Below are positions 21,031 to 33,020 of a DNA stretch of 64,000 nucleotides, piece by piece. Position numbers and translations under genes: made by a program. The stretch is from the NCBI GenBank assembly GCA_023055425.1, contig JALGPY010000004.1, positions 19,739,718-19,803,717 on the forward strand, written 5' to 3'. Positions within the stretch are counted from its first letter, which is position 1. Each line of letters opens with the position of its first letter. The stretch comes from Linanthus parryae (lineage: Eukaryota > Streptophyta > Magnoliopsida > Ericales > Polemoniaceae). The notes beneath the pieces were generated by a model, which ran no database searches, was not told the origin of the DNA, and saw nothing but the letters and a program-made list of their open reading frames with translations.

Positions 21031-22573
21031 TCTTGGGGTTTTTTTTTACACGTTATGAGATTTCTAGGGGTTATGAGTGGTTCTTATCAAACTTTTGGGA
21101 GTGGTTTTGTCCTTTACTTAAAATAGTTTCTTTGAGAGTTTTATTTTTCTTGTATAAAGCTAATCTCTTGAAAGAAATATTTATTGGTTATGTTTAATTA
21201 AATTCTTCTAAAAGAACGATAAGACTTTACTACATTAGGTTATATAATATTATTACGTTTTTATAAAAAAAATTATAGAAATCATATCTTAAATAGTAGT
21301 AGTATGTCACGTTATCAAGTTTAGAAAAATAAAATTCTTGGTTAATTAAGTATTTATTAAATGATAATATTACTTTGTAAGTTATACAATTATGGTTTAG
21401 TATGTTTTCACAAATAATAAACGTTAACTCTATAAAGTGTATTTTACTATAAAAGAGGTTGGTCACCTTAGCAAAGGATGGGGAGAGTTAGTAAGGGATT
21501 GATTGCATTTACCTATAGGACTTCGTGTGCATTATGTTAATTAGGATATTATGAAATTTGTAGGCGATGATTTCATTGATGAATGATACGTCGAGTGTTA
21601 CTAGGAAAATATTTGAGTTTGTTTGAGACTAAAGGTAAGTAAACATGCCAGGCCTAGCGCCCTTTCCTCTTTTCGTGTCAAATGATTTTCCTTCCTATTT
21701 GTCTCAAAATGATTTTATGTGAAATATGTGCTACCTAAATACTTGTTTCATATTGTTGAAATGTTTCTCTGAAAATATCACTGTAATCTAATAATCGACG
21801 ATAACGTAAAGTGGAAGAGTTGTGCAGGGACCTTCATATGGTTACTATTGGCATTTGGCGTACTTCGGTCTCTCATCCAATTTATTTTATTTAATCCGGT
21901 TGCAAGTCCCCGAATAGCTCCTTGTACTCACTCCTCTGGCCGCAAGAGTCGTAGGGGGGTGTCGACACTTAAGGTCCTGGATGCTTGCGAGATGGTTGGT
22001 TTTCTCCGTTTCAACAAATTAACAATTGGTTTTTGGACTAGATGCTTTTAATGAGAAAAATGGAATATCACGAGTTTTGGAAATCCTATGATTTGGATAA
22101 TGGATATAACTTGTAAAATATAAACAAAATTTGAATCTCTCTTGATTTCTCATATGCGTCAAAGCTTTTATTACCACTTGGTTTTGATTAAATTACCGCA
22201 AACTACTTCGATTGGTAAATTAATTCATAATCTGTTTACATGCTTGGGTGTTGCTTACTCAGTATTTCCGCTGACTTTGGAAACTGTGGTGTTCTCTTTT
22301 GTTTTCTGCACCACAAGTCTAGGTGGGAGCTTGGATTGACAGGAGCGCGAATCATCACATAAATTAGAAGCTCACACTTTAATTTCTTAGAATCTCTGTT
22401 TAGATAGATTTGCCATGTTTGAGGCCCAACACTTTGAATTTAGTAAGCATTATTTTGAAGGCTTAATGATTGTTTGGTTAAGTTCTTCTCTTTAAACCTC
22501 CTTGTATCCGAGTTTAATCTTGGGTACAGAGTAACATCCCGGCTTCCGGCTTGTAAGTTTTGGGGGTATTACA

Positions 22574-24755
22574 GAGGCTGTTAATACTACAAATTACATT
22601 TTGAACAGGTGCCTGATTAGGAATATTTTAAAGAAGACTCCTTATGAACTTTCAAAGGCAGAAAGCCAAATATTTCGTATTTCAAACATTTTGGCTGTAC
22701 TTGTTTTGTTCACCACAACTGTAAGCATATCTTGGCAAGTTTGATTCCAGGAGTGATGAAGGTATTATCCTTGGTTTTTTTACTAGCAAAGCCTACAGAG
22801 TTTACAATAAGAGAACCAAGCTTGTTGAGGAAAGCATACACGTTATATTTGGTGAAAGCAATCATGGTTATTTAAGTGAAGATTTTGAAAACTTAAATTT
22901 GAACAAACATGAGTCAGAGGATGAAGCAGATCAAGAGAATGGTTCTAAGACTAACATGCAGGAAAAAAAATGATTTTCAAAGCCTTGAAAGTGGCTCTCA
23001 AAGCCTTGAATCAGGACCTCAAGGAATACAGAGTGGTCAAGCCACTACATCAAGCTCTGAAGTCCTTAAAAAGATTCCTGGAGAACCTGAAACCTGGACA
23101 CGGAGAAAGAAGTTCAGATATCTGTCATCCCATTCAGCAGGAAACATCATTTATGATCCATCCACTGGTATACAACCAAGATCCCAATTACATAACTTGC
23201 GTGCTTTTAATGCTTTTCTGTCTCTTGTAGAAACTAAGAATGTGAAAGAAGCACAAAAAGAAGCCGACTGGATCATTGCAATGCAAAGTGAGCTGAATGA
23301 ATTTGAGAGGAACAAAGCCTGGAATCTAGTTCCTCCTCCCAAAGATCAGTATGTAATTGGAACAAAGTGGGTGTTCAGAAACAAGCTGGATGAAAATGGT
23401 ACGGTTATCAGGAATAAGGAAAGACTAGTAGCTAAAGGCTACAACCAGGAAGAAGGTATAGATTATGAGGAAACTTTTGCTACTGTGGCCAGGTTGGAAG
23501 CAATAAGAATGTTACTTGCATTTGCATCACATAAGAACATCATAAATTTTTAAGGATGTTAAATGTGCATTTCTAAATGGTTATCTGCAAGAAGAAGTAT
23601 ATGTTTCTCAACCTACTGGTTTTGAAAGTGATGAGTTTCCAAATCATGTTTATAAGCTTGACAAAGCTCTTTATGGCCTCAAACAAGCTCCAAGAGCTTG
23701 GTATGAAAGATTGTCAAATCTTTTACTTGAAAATGATTTAAAAAGAGGCTTAGTTGACAAAAATCTTTTCATAAAGACACATGAGAAAGACATTTTAGTA
23801 GTACAAGTATTTGTTGATGATATTCTATTTGGTGCTACTAATGATTCTCTTTCCAAGGATTTCTCTAGTCTTATGAGCAGGGAATTTGAGATGAGCTTGA
23901 TGGGAGAGCTAAATTTCTTTCTTAGACTTCATGTACATCAAATGAAGAAATGAATTTTCCTTCACCAAAATAAGTACACCTAGGATTTGCTGAACAAGTG
24001 TAATATGTCTCAATCCAAGGTGGCCAAATATTCTGTGAGCTCTACACTATCCTTAGACAAGGATCAAAATGGTAAGAGTGTGAACCAAAAATAGTTCAGA
24101 TGTATGATTGGTTCACTGATCTATCATACTAAAAGTAGGCCGGACATTGTGTTTAATGTTTGTATGTGTGCTATATTCCAAGCTGATCGTAAAGAATCTC
24201 ACTTTGTTGCTGTCAAAAGAATTTTCAGATATCTAAATGGTACCAAAGACTTAGGGTTTGGTATCCTAAACAGTCTTACTTCTCTATGTGTGGCTATTCA
24301 GATGCTGATTTTGCAGGATATAAAATTGAAAGAAAAAGCACTTCAGGTTGTTGCCAATTCCGTGGATCATATCTTAAAATCTGGCATTCTAAAAAGCAAA
24401 ATTTAGCATCTTTATCAACAGAAGAAGCTGAATAGATAGCAGCAAGAGCTTGCTGCTCAAAAGTGTCGTGGATAGCTCAACAAATGAGAGATATGGGTTA
24501 TGACCTCAGAGATATCCCCATAAAATGTGACAACACTAGTGCTATCTCAATTACAAAGAATCCAGTACAACATTCAAGGACTAATCCCATTGATTCGAGA
24601 CATCACTTCATTTGAGATCATGTGGAGAAAGGTGATGTATCTCTATCATTTGTGCCAACTAACTTGTAGTGTGCAGATATCTCCACTAAACCACTTCTAG
24701 ATTATAGATTCCTATCCCTGAGATTAGAACTTGGCATGTTGAATAAGGAAGCACT
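22574..24755 (+). pseudogene. SIRE-B pol: integrase end, RT, RNase H
   Basis: This resumes the integrase frame after the nested LTR. The integrase C-terminal part is shifted. The linker near 22976-23010 holds two palindrome copies 21 bp apart and so encodes QSLESG twice. RT (22909-23553, 23711-23953, 24104-24406) has [12 protein letters not shown] and the sequence FVDD where active copies have YVDD; frames change near 23550 and 23950. RNase H continues to about 24755, where the stop used in SIRE-A (TAG) reads AAG. It is heavily decayed. Confidence 0.82.
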
Positions 24756-25200
24756 GATTAAGAGGGAGCATCATGTAAATTATTTGTGCTTCAATGTTTT
24801 GAAAAGTTTTTCAAAGCCTTGAAAATTTTGTCTGTAGTATAACAGTTTTTCAAAGCCTAGAATACTTTTCAAAGCTTTGAATATAAATCTATATACTGTA
24901 TATAACAATGACGGAACCCTATGTTCGGTGTTATCTTGTAGATAATTGCATGACATTACTTTTTACCTTTTAAGACGGATCTTTTTCGAATCAGTATAAT
25001 ACTATTTCCTTTCCACACGAGTTTGAATTTCAAAAAAAATTTCCTTCCTCAAATATTTGTAAATATTAAGTTCCCTTATTTCATTCCAAATCTTCAATAT
25101 ATATGTTCTCTCTTTTCACTTTCTCTCTTCTCTCTTTCGCGCCTTTCTCTTCTAAACCCCAAACCCTATGGTTTCACGGAGATATTCTAAAAGAATCAAG

Positions 25201-26998
25201 ATGGCTGGAAGCTCAAATAAGAACACATGGAAGAAAAGAAAAGCTGGAGAAGATGAAGTTCAAGCTATCAGTTACAACTCCAATTCACCAAAGCAGTCCA
25301 CTCCTCCTCCGAAGAAGAAAAGCACAAAGGACAAGGATGATCAGACTGCCACTTCCAGAAAGAAGAAGTCAGATCAAGTAGCTACTTCTGGGTAACAATT
25401 GGGTGTACAAATTGATAGTCCAAGAAAGGTGAAGAAAGTAAAGAAAGCTCAGAAATCAGACAATGGAAAGAAGATACAGAGATAAGAACGAGAAAGGCAA
25501 GGCTATTCAGATTTATACTGAGAAGGGAAAAAGCTGAAAATAGATCATCTTCTGGTAAGAAATATCTTTCTCATCATTGGTTCATAAATCATGCTTCGTT
25601 CGATGAATTTTCATTTATTTCAATTGCTTATTGTAGGATGATCAATACTAGCATGCTGGATAACATAGATTTGGAGTGTATTAGGTGATTGAAGCATATT
25701 TTAATTTGGAAAATCCTAAACCCCTCTGAGATTGCACACCCTAGGCTTATCAGACTCTTTTACCTGAACTTGAAACAAGTTGATGCTTTGGTCTTAACTG
25801 TATCATCTAAGGTAGTTGGTATTGATATGGAGTTAGATCATGCTGAATTTTCTAGAGTCTTGGGTTGTACAAAGAGCTACAATACAGAAAACTATTCTAG
25901 CTAAAGTGACGGTATAAAGATGGCTAAGGAAGAGTTCTTTTTCCCTAATGTAGCCACTGCCTCTAAGAAGTTAACTCATTCTTTGTTAACTGTTGAAACC
26001 AAAATCATGTTTACTATCCTGATGAGGTGTGTGGTACCAGAATTCTAAGGAATTACTATCTGATAGGGTGTTGTATATGATGTACTTGGTGATGCATGGA
26101 TATGAGATTGACCTGCCAAGCATCGTAATGGAACACATGATGTACCAAGAACGTGAAACATCGTCCACCCTATGCCAATATCCTCCTACTTTTCTTTCAC
26201 CATCTTGACATACTTGTTCAGAAGGAAAAGACACTCACTAGTGGTTTTGGAATGATAGCTGAGAAGTCATTTCAAAGGATTGGAATTGTGCAAACTAGTG
26301 AGGGAGAATGGAAATTCTACTCAAAATTTGTTGCTGATGAGTTGAAGACCAAGAATTTTCCAAAGCCTAAGTCCTTAACCACTCCATTAGCCCTACCTTC
26401 TACCTCTCAGGACCAGTCTCAAGTTCTTCGGAAGCTGGACTTTATTGAAAATAAATTTGATGAGCTAAATCAGGGACAATATCAGCTGAGTAGTGAGTTC
26501 AAGAAGATGAATTACATTATCGATAGTGTATTCAAGAGCATCAGTTTAGTACATGTGGAAGAAGAAGGTACACAAGCTCCAGAAGGTTCAAGGAAGTCAG
26601 GATCTACCAAGGACCTATATGATGAGCAGAGTACTGGGGAAAAGGTTGTCGAGGATAAGGAACATGGTAAGGAAGAAAATATTGACTCAGGGTTGCTACT
26701 CAGAGAATCTCTACATCAGAAGAAACAGAAAGGAAGGGTTGTAGCACTTGTCAACTTAAATGACCTATTTGAAGATGATGTCGTGGCTGATGAGCCTGGT
26801 AAAGAAGTTTCACAAGAAGAGGATGCACAAGAAGAGGATCAGCAAGAGAATGAGGAAGAAGAGGAGGAAGACAGTGATCAAGAGGATGCTGCAGGGCCTA
26901 AGACAGATGAAGATCCAAAGCCTTGGATCCAGCCTTTCTTTATTCTTTTCAAAGCCTTGGAAATCCTCTATCTTCTTTCAAAATTTCAATTCTTTTAA
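25201..26998 (+). pseudogene. SIRE-B env-like / plant-transposon-domain ORF
   Basis: Counterpart of 7754-9303. The ATG at 25201 opens a Lys-rich N-terminus that stops at 25395. The middle (25689-25904) has PRLIRLFYLNLKQ and MELDHAEFSRVLGC. The last frame (26153-26998) has PYANILLLFFHHLD, a stretch with coiled-coil spacing (QVLRKLDFIENKFDEL) and an acidic Glu/Asp tail. A 14-bp palindrome copy lies at 26948, close to the frame's end. Function is unknown; I see no convincing membrane segment. Confidence 0.7.
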
Positions 26999-27209
26999 TT
27001 AATAAAGTTTTTAAAACAATTTGATCCGACATTTTCTCACTTTTTTATGAAAGTCAAAAAGGGGGAGAAATGTAGAGATATTCTATGGTTGTGGGGAGAT
27101 TGGTATTGCTATTTGTTTTTGATCTTATATAACTATGGCTGCTATGCTACTAATATCTATATTTTGCAAAAATACAAGTCAAACAGAATAGTTGGTTTTG
27201 TCTTTCATC

Positions 27210-27220
27210 AAGGGGGAGAT
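27210..27220 (+). other. Polypurine tract of SIRE-B
   Basis: AAGGGGGAGAT directly precedes the 3' LTR. Confidence 0.88.
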
Positions 27221-28444
27221 TGTAAGTTCAAATTTGTTTTCAAAGCTTTGGATTTGGTAACAAATCCTTGAAAACTTCACAACATGAACTAAGGGGGACT
27301 TCTTACTCCTATTCATTCTCTAATCTCCTGCACTTGATCATGCTATATTATATGATCAAAGACAAACTAATGTTGTGTTATAAAATTCTTTGAACTTATA
27401 ATTTTCCTAAGTTGTTTTGCACGGATTCTTAGCTAACTCTATGTTGCAGGTTTAGCTAATGTTTCCTTATTTGCAGGATTGCAGAATTGGCAATCAAGGT
27501 CTGCCTGATTGGTGCTACTCTTATGGAAAGATTTATGGACTTACCCTAGGCTTGAAGATTGAAGATCATATCAAAATCAATTGAGAAAATCGTGCAGCAA
27601 GCCGTTGGGAGAGAGCTAGTGAGAGTCAAGTATCAACAAGAGGGGTTTTAGGGATTTATGTTGAAGCTTCCTATATAGTCTGTAATTCAAAGTGACAGAA
27701 GATGACTAATTCAGAGAGTTTTGAGAAGTACAGAGCTTTACACGGAGATTCATACATTTTCACATATTAACAAGCATCATTGAAGAAGATCATTCATCCA
27801 TTCAATCCATTCCCGACTCCTGAAGAAGATTTCAAGCTTAATTACTTCACTGTCTTCACAGTGATCTTCATCCTGAGCTTAATTTGTATATCATTCTTTT
27901 ATATTACTTAATCATATGTTAGAGTTAAGTTTTTCAAGGGGAAAAACTGTTACTCTTATTGTATCAGTTAGCTAGAGCTGTTACTAGATAGGTTAGGAAG
28001 AACAACAGGCTGAAAAAGAGTAAGGCAATTATCTTGGCCTGAGATCTAGGGCTTAGCTTTTGATAAATAAGAAGTTGTTGAAATCCCAGAGGTATTAGAT
28101 CCCTCGGGCGGAGAGTAGGTCACTTGGGACCAAATTTCGTAATAAATCACTGTGTTCATTATCTTGCTTTACTGTTCTTCGCTTGTCTTTGAAACTACTT
28201 CAAAACATGTTTATGTTCAAAGCTTTTAAAAGCTTTTCAAATCTTTGAAAATACTCCGTTTCTTTTAAACGGTTGTTTTGGCTTCAGAGCCTTGAAATTG
28301 AGTTCAAATATTTGAAATACTTTAAGTTCTTCTCACTTTGTTTTAAAACAACACTTTTAGCAAAATTGTCATACTCTATTCAATGCGCCCCCCCCCCTTC
28401 TAGAGTATTCAATCGAGTAACTGCATACCTGCATACAATCTTCA
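27221..28444 (+). repeat. 3' LTR of SIRE-B
   Basis: It begins TGTAAGTTCA after the polypurine tract and ends CTTCA. A run of 10 C lies at 28388-28397. Confidence 0.85.
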
Positions 28445-28546
28445 AAGAGCTTGTAATTTAAGGTCGACGACCCTCTCTTCCTCATCCACCTAAAAAGGTA
28501 GCTTGGCACCACATGCCCTCTTCCTGGTTTTACTAGATCTTCAAAA

Positions 28547-29018
28547 CTACCTTGTGAACATTGGCTTTTGGCTCGTGGGTTCAGCACTAACCACCTCTGA
28601 CTTCTCGTGCACTGACTGCACAGCTACTGACACCTGAGAATTTTTCCCCTCAGAATGTTGTGGAGTCGTCCTGGAAACCCGGAAAGTCTCCCACGCATCA
28701 TTGATCCTCATGATCAATTCACCATTATCAACATCAATGAGTGTCCGACCGGTAGACAGAAATGGCCTACCAAGGATGGTGGGAAAATTTCCCACATGCA
28801 TCTCTAGACTAACAAAGTCAGCAGGGATAATGGAGTTCCCTACCATCACAAGCACATCCTCAACTACTCCATAGGCTATATTAGAAGAATTGTCTACAAA
28901 CTGTAGATTGATCCAGGTAGAGTGAGCTTCCACACCCAGCTTACGAAAAACTGACAGCGGCATCAAATTAACACTATCCCCCAAATCACATAGGGCTTTT
29001 CCAGTATAAGTTCTCCCA
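28547..29018 (-). pseudogene. Gypsy aspartic protease, partial
   Basis: Retropepsin domain that would cleave the polyprotein. GKALCDLGDSVNLMPLSVF holds the active-site DLG, with Asp where Ala is usual after it. The flap-side motif TILGRPFLSTGRTLIDV follows. The frame ends near the SIRE-B junction, so RT is lost. Confidence 0.8.
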
Positions 29019-29551
29019 AATTATCTTCTATCATTCCCGGATCTTTCTATTTTTGAGGCACGCCATGCAAGACACACGAGCTCACTTCTTATGTTAAATC
29101 AACAGTTTGAAAGTATTTCACTGCCCTTTTCCCCAAAATTGCATCTCTCATTTACGTAGCATATTTAGGCATCATCTTGACCGCCTCAATCAATGGCAAA
29201 TTTACAGCAGCTTGGAGAAAATGGAAAAGAATCAGCTATACTCCTCAGAGTCATCTTTATTCTTTCTATCCTTTAATGGATATGGATTATCGTTAGAAAA
29301 ATAAGGTGGGGGGTTACCTCATCATCAATCGACTGAGTCATTCCTTTGATTGGGGGAACATGACATGTGTCTTCTCAGTGTCAAAGACCTCATGCTCCTT
29401 CGCCTTCGATGCTTCAGCTCTGACATCGCTCGGATATGGGGGATCATCGAGTGCGATCCCACTACGAGTGGTAATTTCATTCACCTGGAAAACATTTTTC
29501 TATATTAGATGGCAAAGATGATGGTGCTCTAGCATAAAGCTGAGTTGCTAT

Positions 29552-30620
29552 CTATCCTACCTGCACTTCCAAGTTACGAAGTGAGGTCTTGGTCATGTGC
29601 AATATAGCTTTCAATGTTTCCACCTGAGATGTGAAGTAATTCACATTCTTTCCCATATGAAACATCATGTTCTTGAGATCCACCATCTCAGCATTCTGAC
29701 CAGCAGCTGGTGGTGGCGCCTGAGAAACAGGTGCAGACGGCTTGTGTTGAAATCCGGGCATTTATGTAGCCCAGCCTGATCCCCATACCTCAATCTGGGA
29801 TTATCTCTTGTCCCTGGAATGTAGTTCCCTTGATTCTCGTTCTAATTCTGCCCTTGTGTCCCCACGTAGCCAATGTCTTCATTAGCAGCTTCGGTCAACG
29901 CTGCATCGAAATCCTTCTTTTCCACTGCAGCCACTGTCTTCTTGTCTTCATAGACGTGATTTGCCAAGTCATTCACAATCTTTGTAATCGAATATTTCCA
30001 CTCATCACTCTTCGGTTCAGGAAACTTTGACAACCTTATAGAGTCATAAAATTGAGCATCTTGTTTGGCAATCTGCTTCATTAATGCATAAGCCCCCTCC
30101 TTATCAACTTTGTAAAGGAAGTTTCCACCCGCTTCTCTATTGAGCAAATCTTGGTTAGGACGCTCTGGGACATGATAGAAGACCTGCAAAATCTTAGAGT
30201 CACCAAATTTATGATTAGGAAACCTGCTTATCATCCTCATAAAGCGGTCACATGCATCCACTACAGTTTCATCACCATGTTGCTGAAAGCCTAGGATCTC
30301 TGTCCGTAAACCAATAACTCGCTAGCATGGTAGAGCTTGCTCATGAACTCGTCCACACATTTCTCCCATGTAGTGATCGATTCTTTCTCTCTGGACTTCA
30401 ACCATTTTTCTGCAGCACCCTTTACACAGTAGGGAAATATGATCAACTTCAATGTTTCAGCTGTCACATTCTTGTACTTTACAGTTTTGATGTAAGCATC
30501 AAATTTTCCAATGAAGTTATTTGGGTCTTCATCTGAATTCCCACAGTAATGAAACTGATTATGCACTGTCGTAATGGTGGACGGCTTCAAGTCAAATTGT
30601 TCGGTGTGAATAATTGACAC
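29552..30620 (-). pseudogene. Gypsy gag, Tat/Athila type
   Basis: The capsid part begins at the ATG near 30620 and shows AAEKWLKSREKESITTWEKC, the usual retrotransposon gag pattern. A frame change near 30290 leads to 30261-29842 (DACDRFMRMISRFPNH, REAGGNFLYK). A third piece (29761-29552) ends SLRNLEVQVG, typical of the gag C-terminus in this clade. Between it and the protease (29550-29020) are degraded stretches that still read like SGIALDDPPYPSD. Confidence 0.78.
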
Positions 30621-30972
30621 TACAATTGCCGGATTATGTCGCCTCTGGGTCGACTAAAAGTCCTCAACCAATGCCTAGCCTGACTTGTTGTATGGCATTT
30701 GGTTGTTGCCAGCATCTAAGCGCTCAGTCAGCTCAGTCAACCGCTGAGTAAGTTGAGCATTTTCATTTGCGCACCCATAACGTCTTGGATTTCCAAACAA
30801 CTGCTATGGGTTCTCAAGTGGGGGCATAAGTTCTCTACAGTTCCTATGCATGCACTGAAAACCTCAAACACGATTAAACACAATAAGAAATCACAGAGAT
30901 AATAAAAATAAATAAAAATAGTAAACTAAATTAATTGCTAAAATAAGAATAGTAACCGTAACCGTTCCCCAA

Positions 30973-30983
30973 CAACGGCGCCA
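30973..30983 (-). other. Primer-binding site, tRNA-Asp
   Basis: Minus-strand TGGCGCCGTTG, six bases inside the LTR, is complementary to the 3' end of tRNA-Asp(GTC). Confidence 0.82.
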
Positions 30984-30989
30984 AAAACT

Positions 30990-32529
30990 TGACGCACATA
31001 TATTACGCGTACTGCGCAAGTATACGGTCAAGTAATATTATGGAGTATTTGGGACTCCGAGTTATCGAACCCAATGGAAGGTGCTTACTATTATAACTTC
31101 AACAATCGAATCTAATTCACTAAGAAACCAGTAAAAAGGATGGATGATTTAATGATTGTCACCCTCAATCAAGTTACTAATGTTTAGGACTAACTACGTA
31201 AACGAAATAGCTGAAATGTATCAAGATGGAGAACTAGGCAATCTATAGATCACCTAGGGTAGTTGATGGTTCCAGATTCATTGATTTAACACGATACTTT
31301 TAATGTTTAGCTAAGCTGGGTAATAGCATTGACAATCACCTTTCAGTCTCTTGTCTTTCTACTCATCGGTATCATCCTGTCCCTCTCTGACCACTCTGGC
31401 TACCGACACGTTCTATCGGGCTAATGATAGTGCACGAAAATGATGTATTTCGATCCATCACTGCAAGAACCTATCACTATCTCCTACAAATTTACCCTCT
31501 TCTACCCACTCCTACTCCACACTCCTCACGTTCTTGGTGATTCAAGAATGAAATTGTAAACTCACTCTAACTAGGGTAGAGTTGCTCTCACCCACTCACT
31601 AGCTAAGTAACAAGTTCAGGTCATGACTCCTCCGTTCCCAAGAATTAAGCACAATATACAATTGATTAGCCAACATGAATTATCATTTATGCTAGATTCA
31701 TCATACAAACTTTAACTATAAAAATTAATCCTACATCTTAACTCAAACATATCAAAGAAATATTTCAACAAGATTAACCAAATATTTATTTATTCATAAT
31801 CAAATCCTAAGCGTGAAAGTTCATCTAAATCCGGAAAAACCAATCAAACCATAAACCCTAGGCTCTCCATATATGCCTAGGTATGATTTTAGCTACTAAA
31901 ATCTAAATAAGACATTGTATAATATTCCATACAAGAAAAGAATGAAGAAAGTGAGTTCAAATGCTAAAAACGATGTTATGGCGTTGATCCTACCTCGTCT
32001 CCTTGCTCCTTGAAGCTCTCCAAGTCGTCTCCGTAGCTCTCCAACTTGTTCTTGGCTCTGTTCCGCCGTCCTTTGTTGCTTGGGTCGAAGTAATGAAGAC
32101 CAAGTCTTGATATTTACAAAATAACCCCAAAATTATGAACCAGCTCCAGACTATTTTGTGCGAAGTACCTGACCATTTCGTGCGAAATGCTTTCCTATTC
32201 GTGTGAAATGCTAAGAGATTTATTCTTGAGTCTTCAACTCTTGGTTCCCGAGCCTCTTTCATTGCCCTTTCAAGCTTCCGAAGCTCACGTACCTGACCCA
32301 ATACGCTCCTTAAGCCCTGTTTCTGTCAAAGACGAACAATACACCAAGCGATTAAATCCATCAATTAAGCGTAAAAAAAGCATAGAAGACGTAACCGGGT
32401 TGAAATTAAGCATATGACGTGATAAGTGATAAATGTGCATTCTTTCATATAATAGGCTCATAACTCTCCCAAAAACCTCTCAAATAAGTGGTAAATGCTA
32501 AAGAAATATAGCTCCTAAAGGCGCTATCA
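30990..32529 (-). repeat. 5' LTR of the Gypsy element
   Basis: The plus-strand left edge is TGACGCAC next to the primer site. The right edge is CTATCA, i.e. the element-sense start TGATAG. Length 1540 bp. Only one copy is present in the window. Confidence 0.75.
32154..32209 (-). promoter_or_regulatory. Three TTTCGTGCGAAA palindromes, 21-22 bp apart
   Basis: TTTTGTGCGAAG (32154), ATTTCGTGCGAAAT (32175) and ATTCGTGTGAAAT (32197) lie, in element sense, just upstream of a TATA-like stretch near 32110-32118. Confidence 0.55.
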
Positions 32530-32943
32530 ATGACCATTTATTGAAATACTTGCAAAAACGAACTTGTTGTGCTTTATTGCTGTTCGGGCGTTTCTATGCT
32601 TTTTAGATACTTTTTTTTTTCAAATATAATTTCTTGGTATGGTTGTTCATGTTGTCTTAATAAGAAGGGATGCTAAACGATTACTATGAGGAATGAAACA
32701 AACTTTTAAAACAAAGCAAGCTCAAGAGGAAGCAAGATAAGCAAAGTTGGAGGAGAAAAAGTGACCAACCTTTCATATTTTATCACATATTGAGTTCTAT
32801 AAATAATTTTGGAGTGATACTAATGGAAAATGAAAGTAGACTCCAAGTGCTTTACAACGATTGGTCATGGAGATAAAGAGGATATCGGACGAGAAAGTTA
32901 TGGTCCATCGAAGTTGGAGACGGAATTCTGAGGGAGTTTCAGA

Positions 32944-33020
32944 GGTGGTACGACCTATTAACAGAGGTCGCACGACCTGTTAATGAGGTTGCATGACTTG
33001 CTCAAAGGTCGCACGACTTG
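32944..33020 (+). promoter_or_regulatory. Four GGTCGCACGACC palindromes, about 20 bp apart
   Basis: GGTACGACC, GGTCGCACGACC, GGTTGCATGACT and GGTCGCACGACT start near 32947, 32966, 32988 and 33007, about 80 bp upstream of a decayed TATA (33100). Copy B keeps one clear member (34306-34317) at the same distance from its TATA. Confidence 0.6.

Larger units (their letters stand above)
19974..22573 (+). mobile_element. 2.6-kb LTR inserted in SIRE-B integrase, probable solo LTR
   Basis: The insert begins TGAAATACACC and ends GGGGGTATTACA with a 5-bp target duplication. The near-palindromic ends and length recall Tekay/Del-type Gypsy LTRs, which I cite from memory. A TATATAAA at 20387-20394 followed by a long TC tract and GC-rich DNA suggests plus orientation, with a U3/R boundary near 20420. 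There is no internal gag or pol and I found no pair of shorter terminal direct repeats, so a solo LTR is the simplest reading. Open frames over the microsatellite (20326-20889, both strands) are not genes. Confidence 0.7.
16957..28316 (+). repeat. Dispersed 14-bp palindrome family in SIRE-B, 20-bp pairs
   Basis: Variants of TTCAAAGCCTTGAA start at 16957; 17005, 17025; 17867; 17920; 18470; 19366, 19386; 22976, 22997; 24790, 24810; 24849, 24868; 26948; 27239; 28216, 28236; 28283, 28303. Grouped members start 19-21 bp apart. The element-sense motif is the same as in SIRE-A, and some positions correspond (integrase-RT linker, pol-env gap, LTR). Confidence 0.85.
15975..28444 (+). mobile_element. 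SIRE-like Ty1/Copia retrotransposon with nested LTR (SIRE-B)
   Basis: A plus-strand relative of SIRE-A with LTRs, initiator-Met primer site, gag, protease, integrase, RT, RNase H, env-like frame and polypurine tract. Without the 2605 bp at 19974-22578 it would be about 9.9 kb. Its ends lack a matching target duplication (ATTCA on the left, AAGAG on the right), and the right LTR is followed by AGAGCTTGTA, which also occurs in the element's primer-binding region. The right end may therefore be chimeric. It is more decayed than SIRE-A. Confidence 0.85.
28445..32529 (-). mobile_element. Tat/Athila-type Ty3/Gypsy element, 5' part (LTR, gag, protease)
   Basis: Minus-strand order: LTR, Asp-tRNA primer site, gag, gag tail, protease. 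RT, integrase and 3' LTR are missing because the sequence meets SIRE-B at 28444. No target duplication can be checked. The tRNA-Asp primer and the gag and protease patterns are those of the Tat/Athila clade. Confidence 0.8.

Noticed and set aside
19974..22573. DNA transposon with terminal inverted repeats
   Set aside because: The ends TGAAATAC/GTATTACA are near-inverse, but TG..CA ends, a 5-bp target duplication, a TATA followed by a pyrimidine tract and the lack of a transposase favour an LTR.
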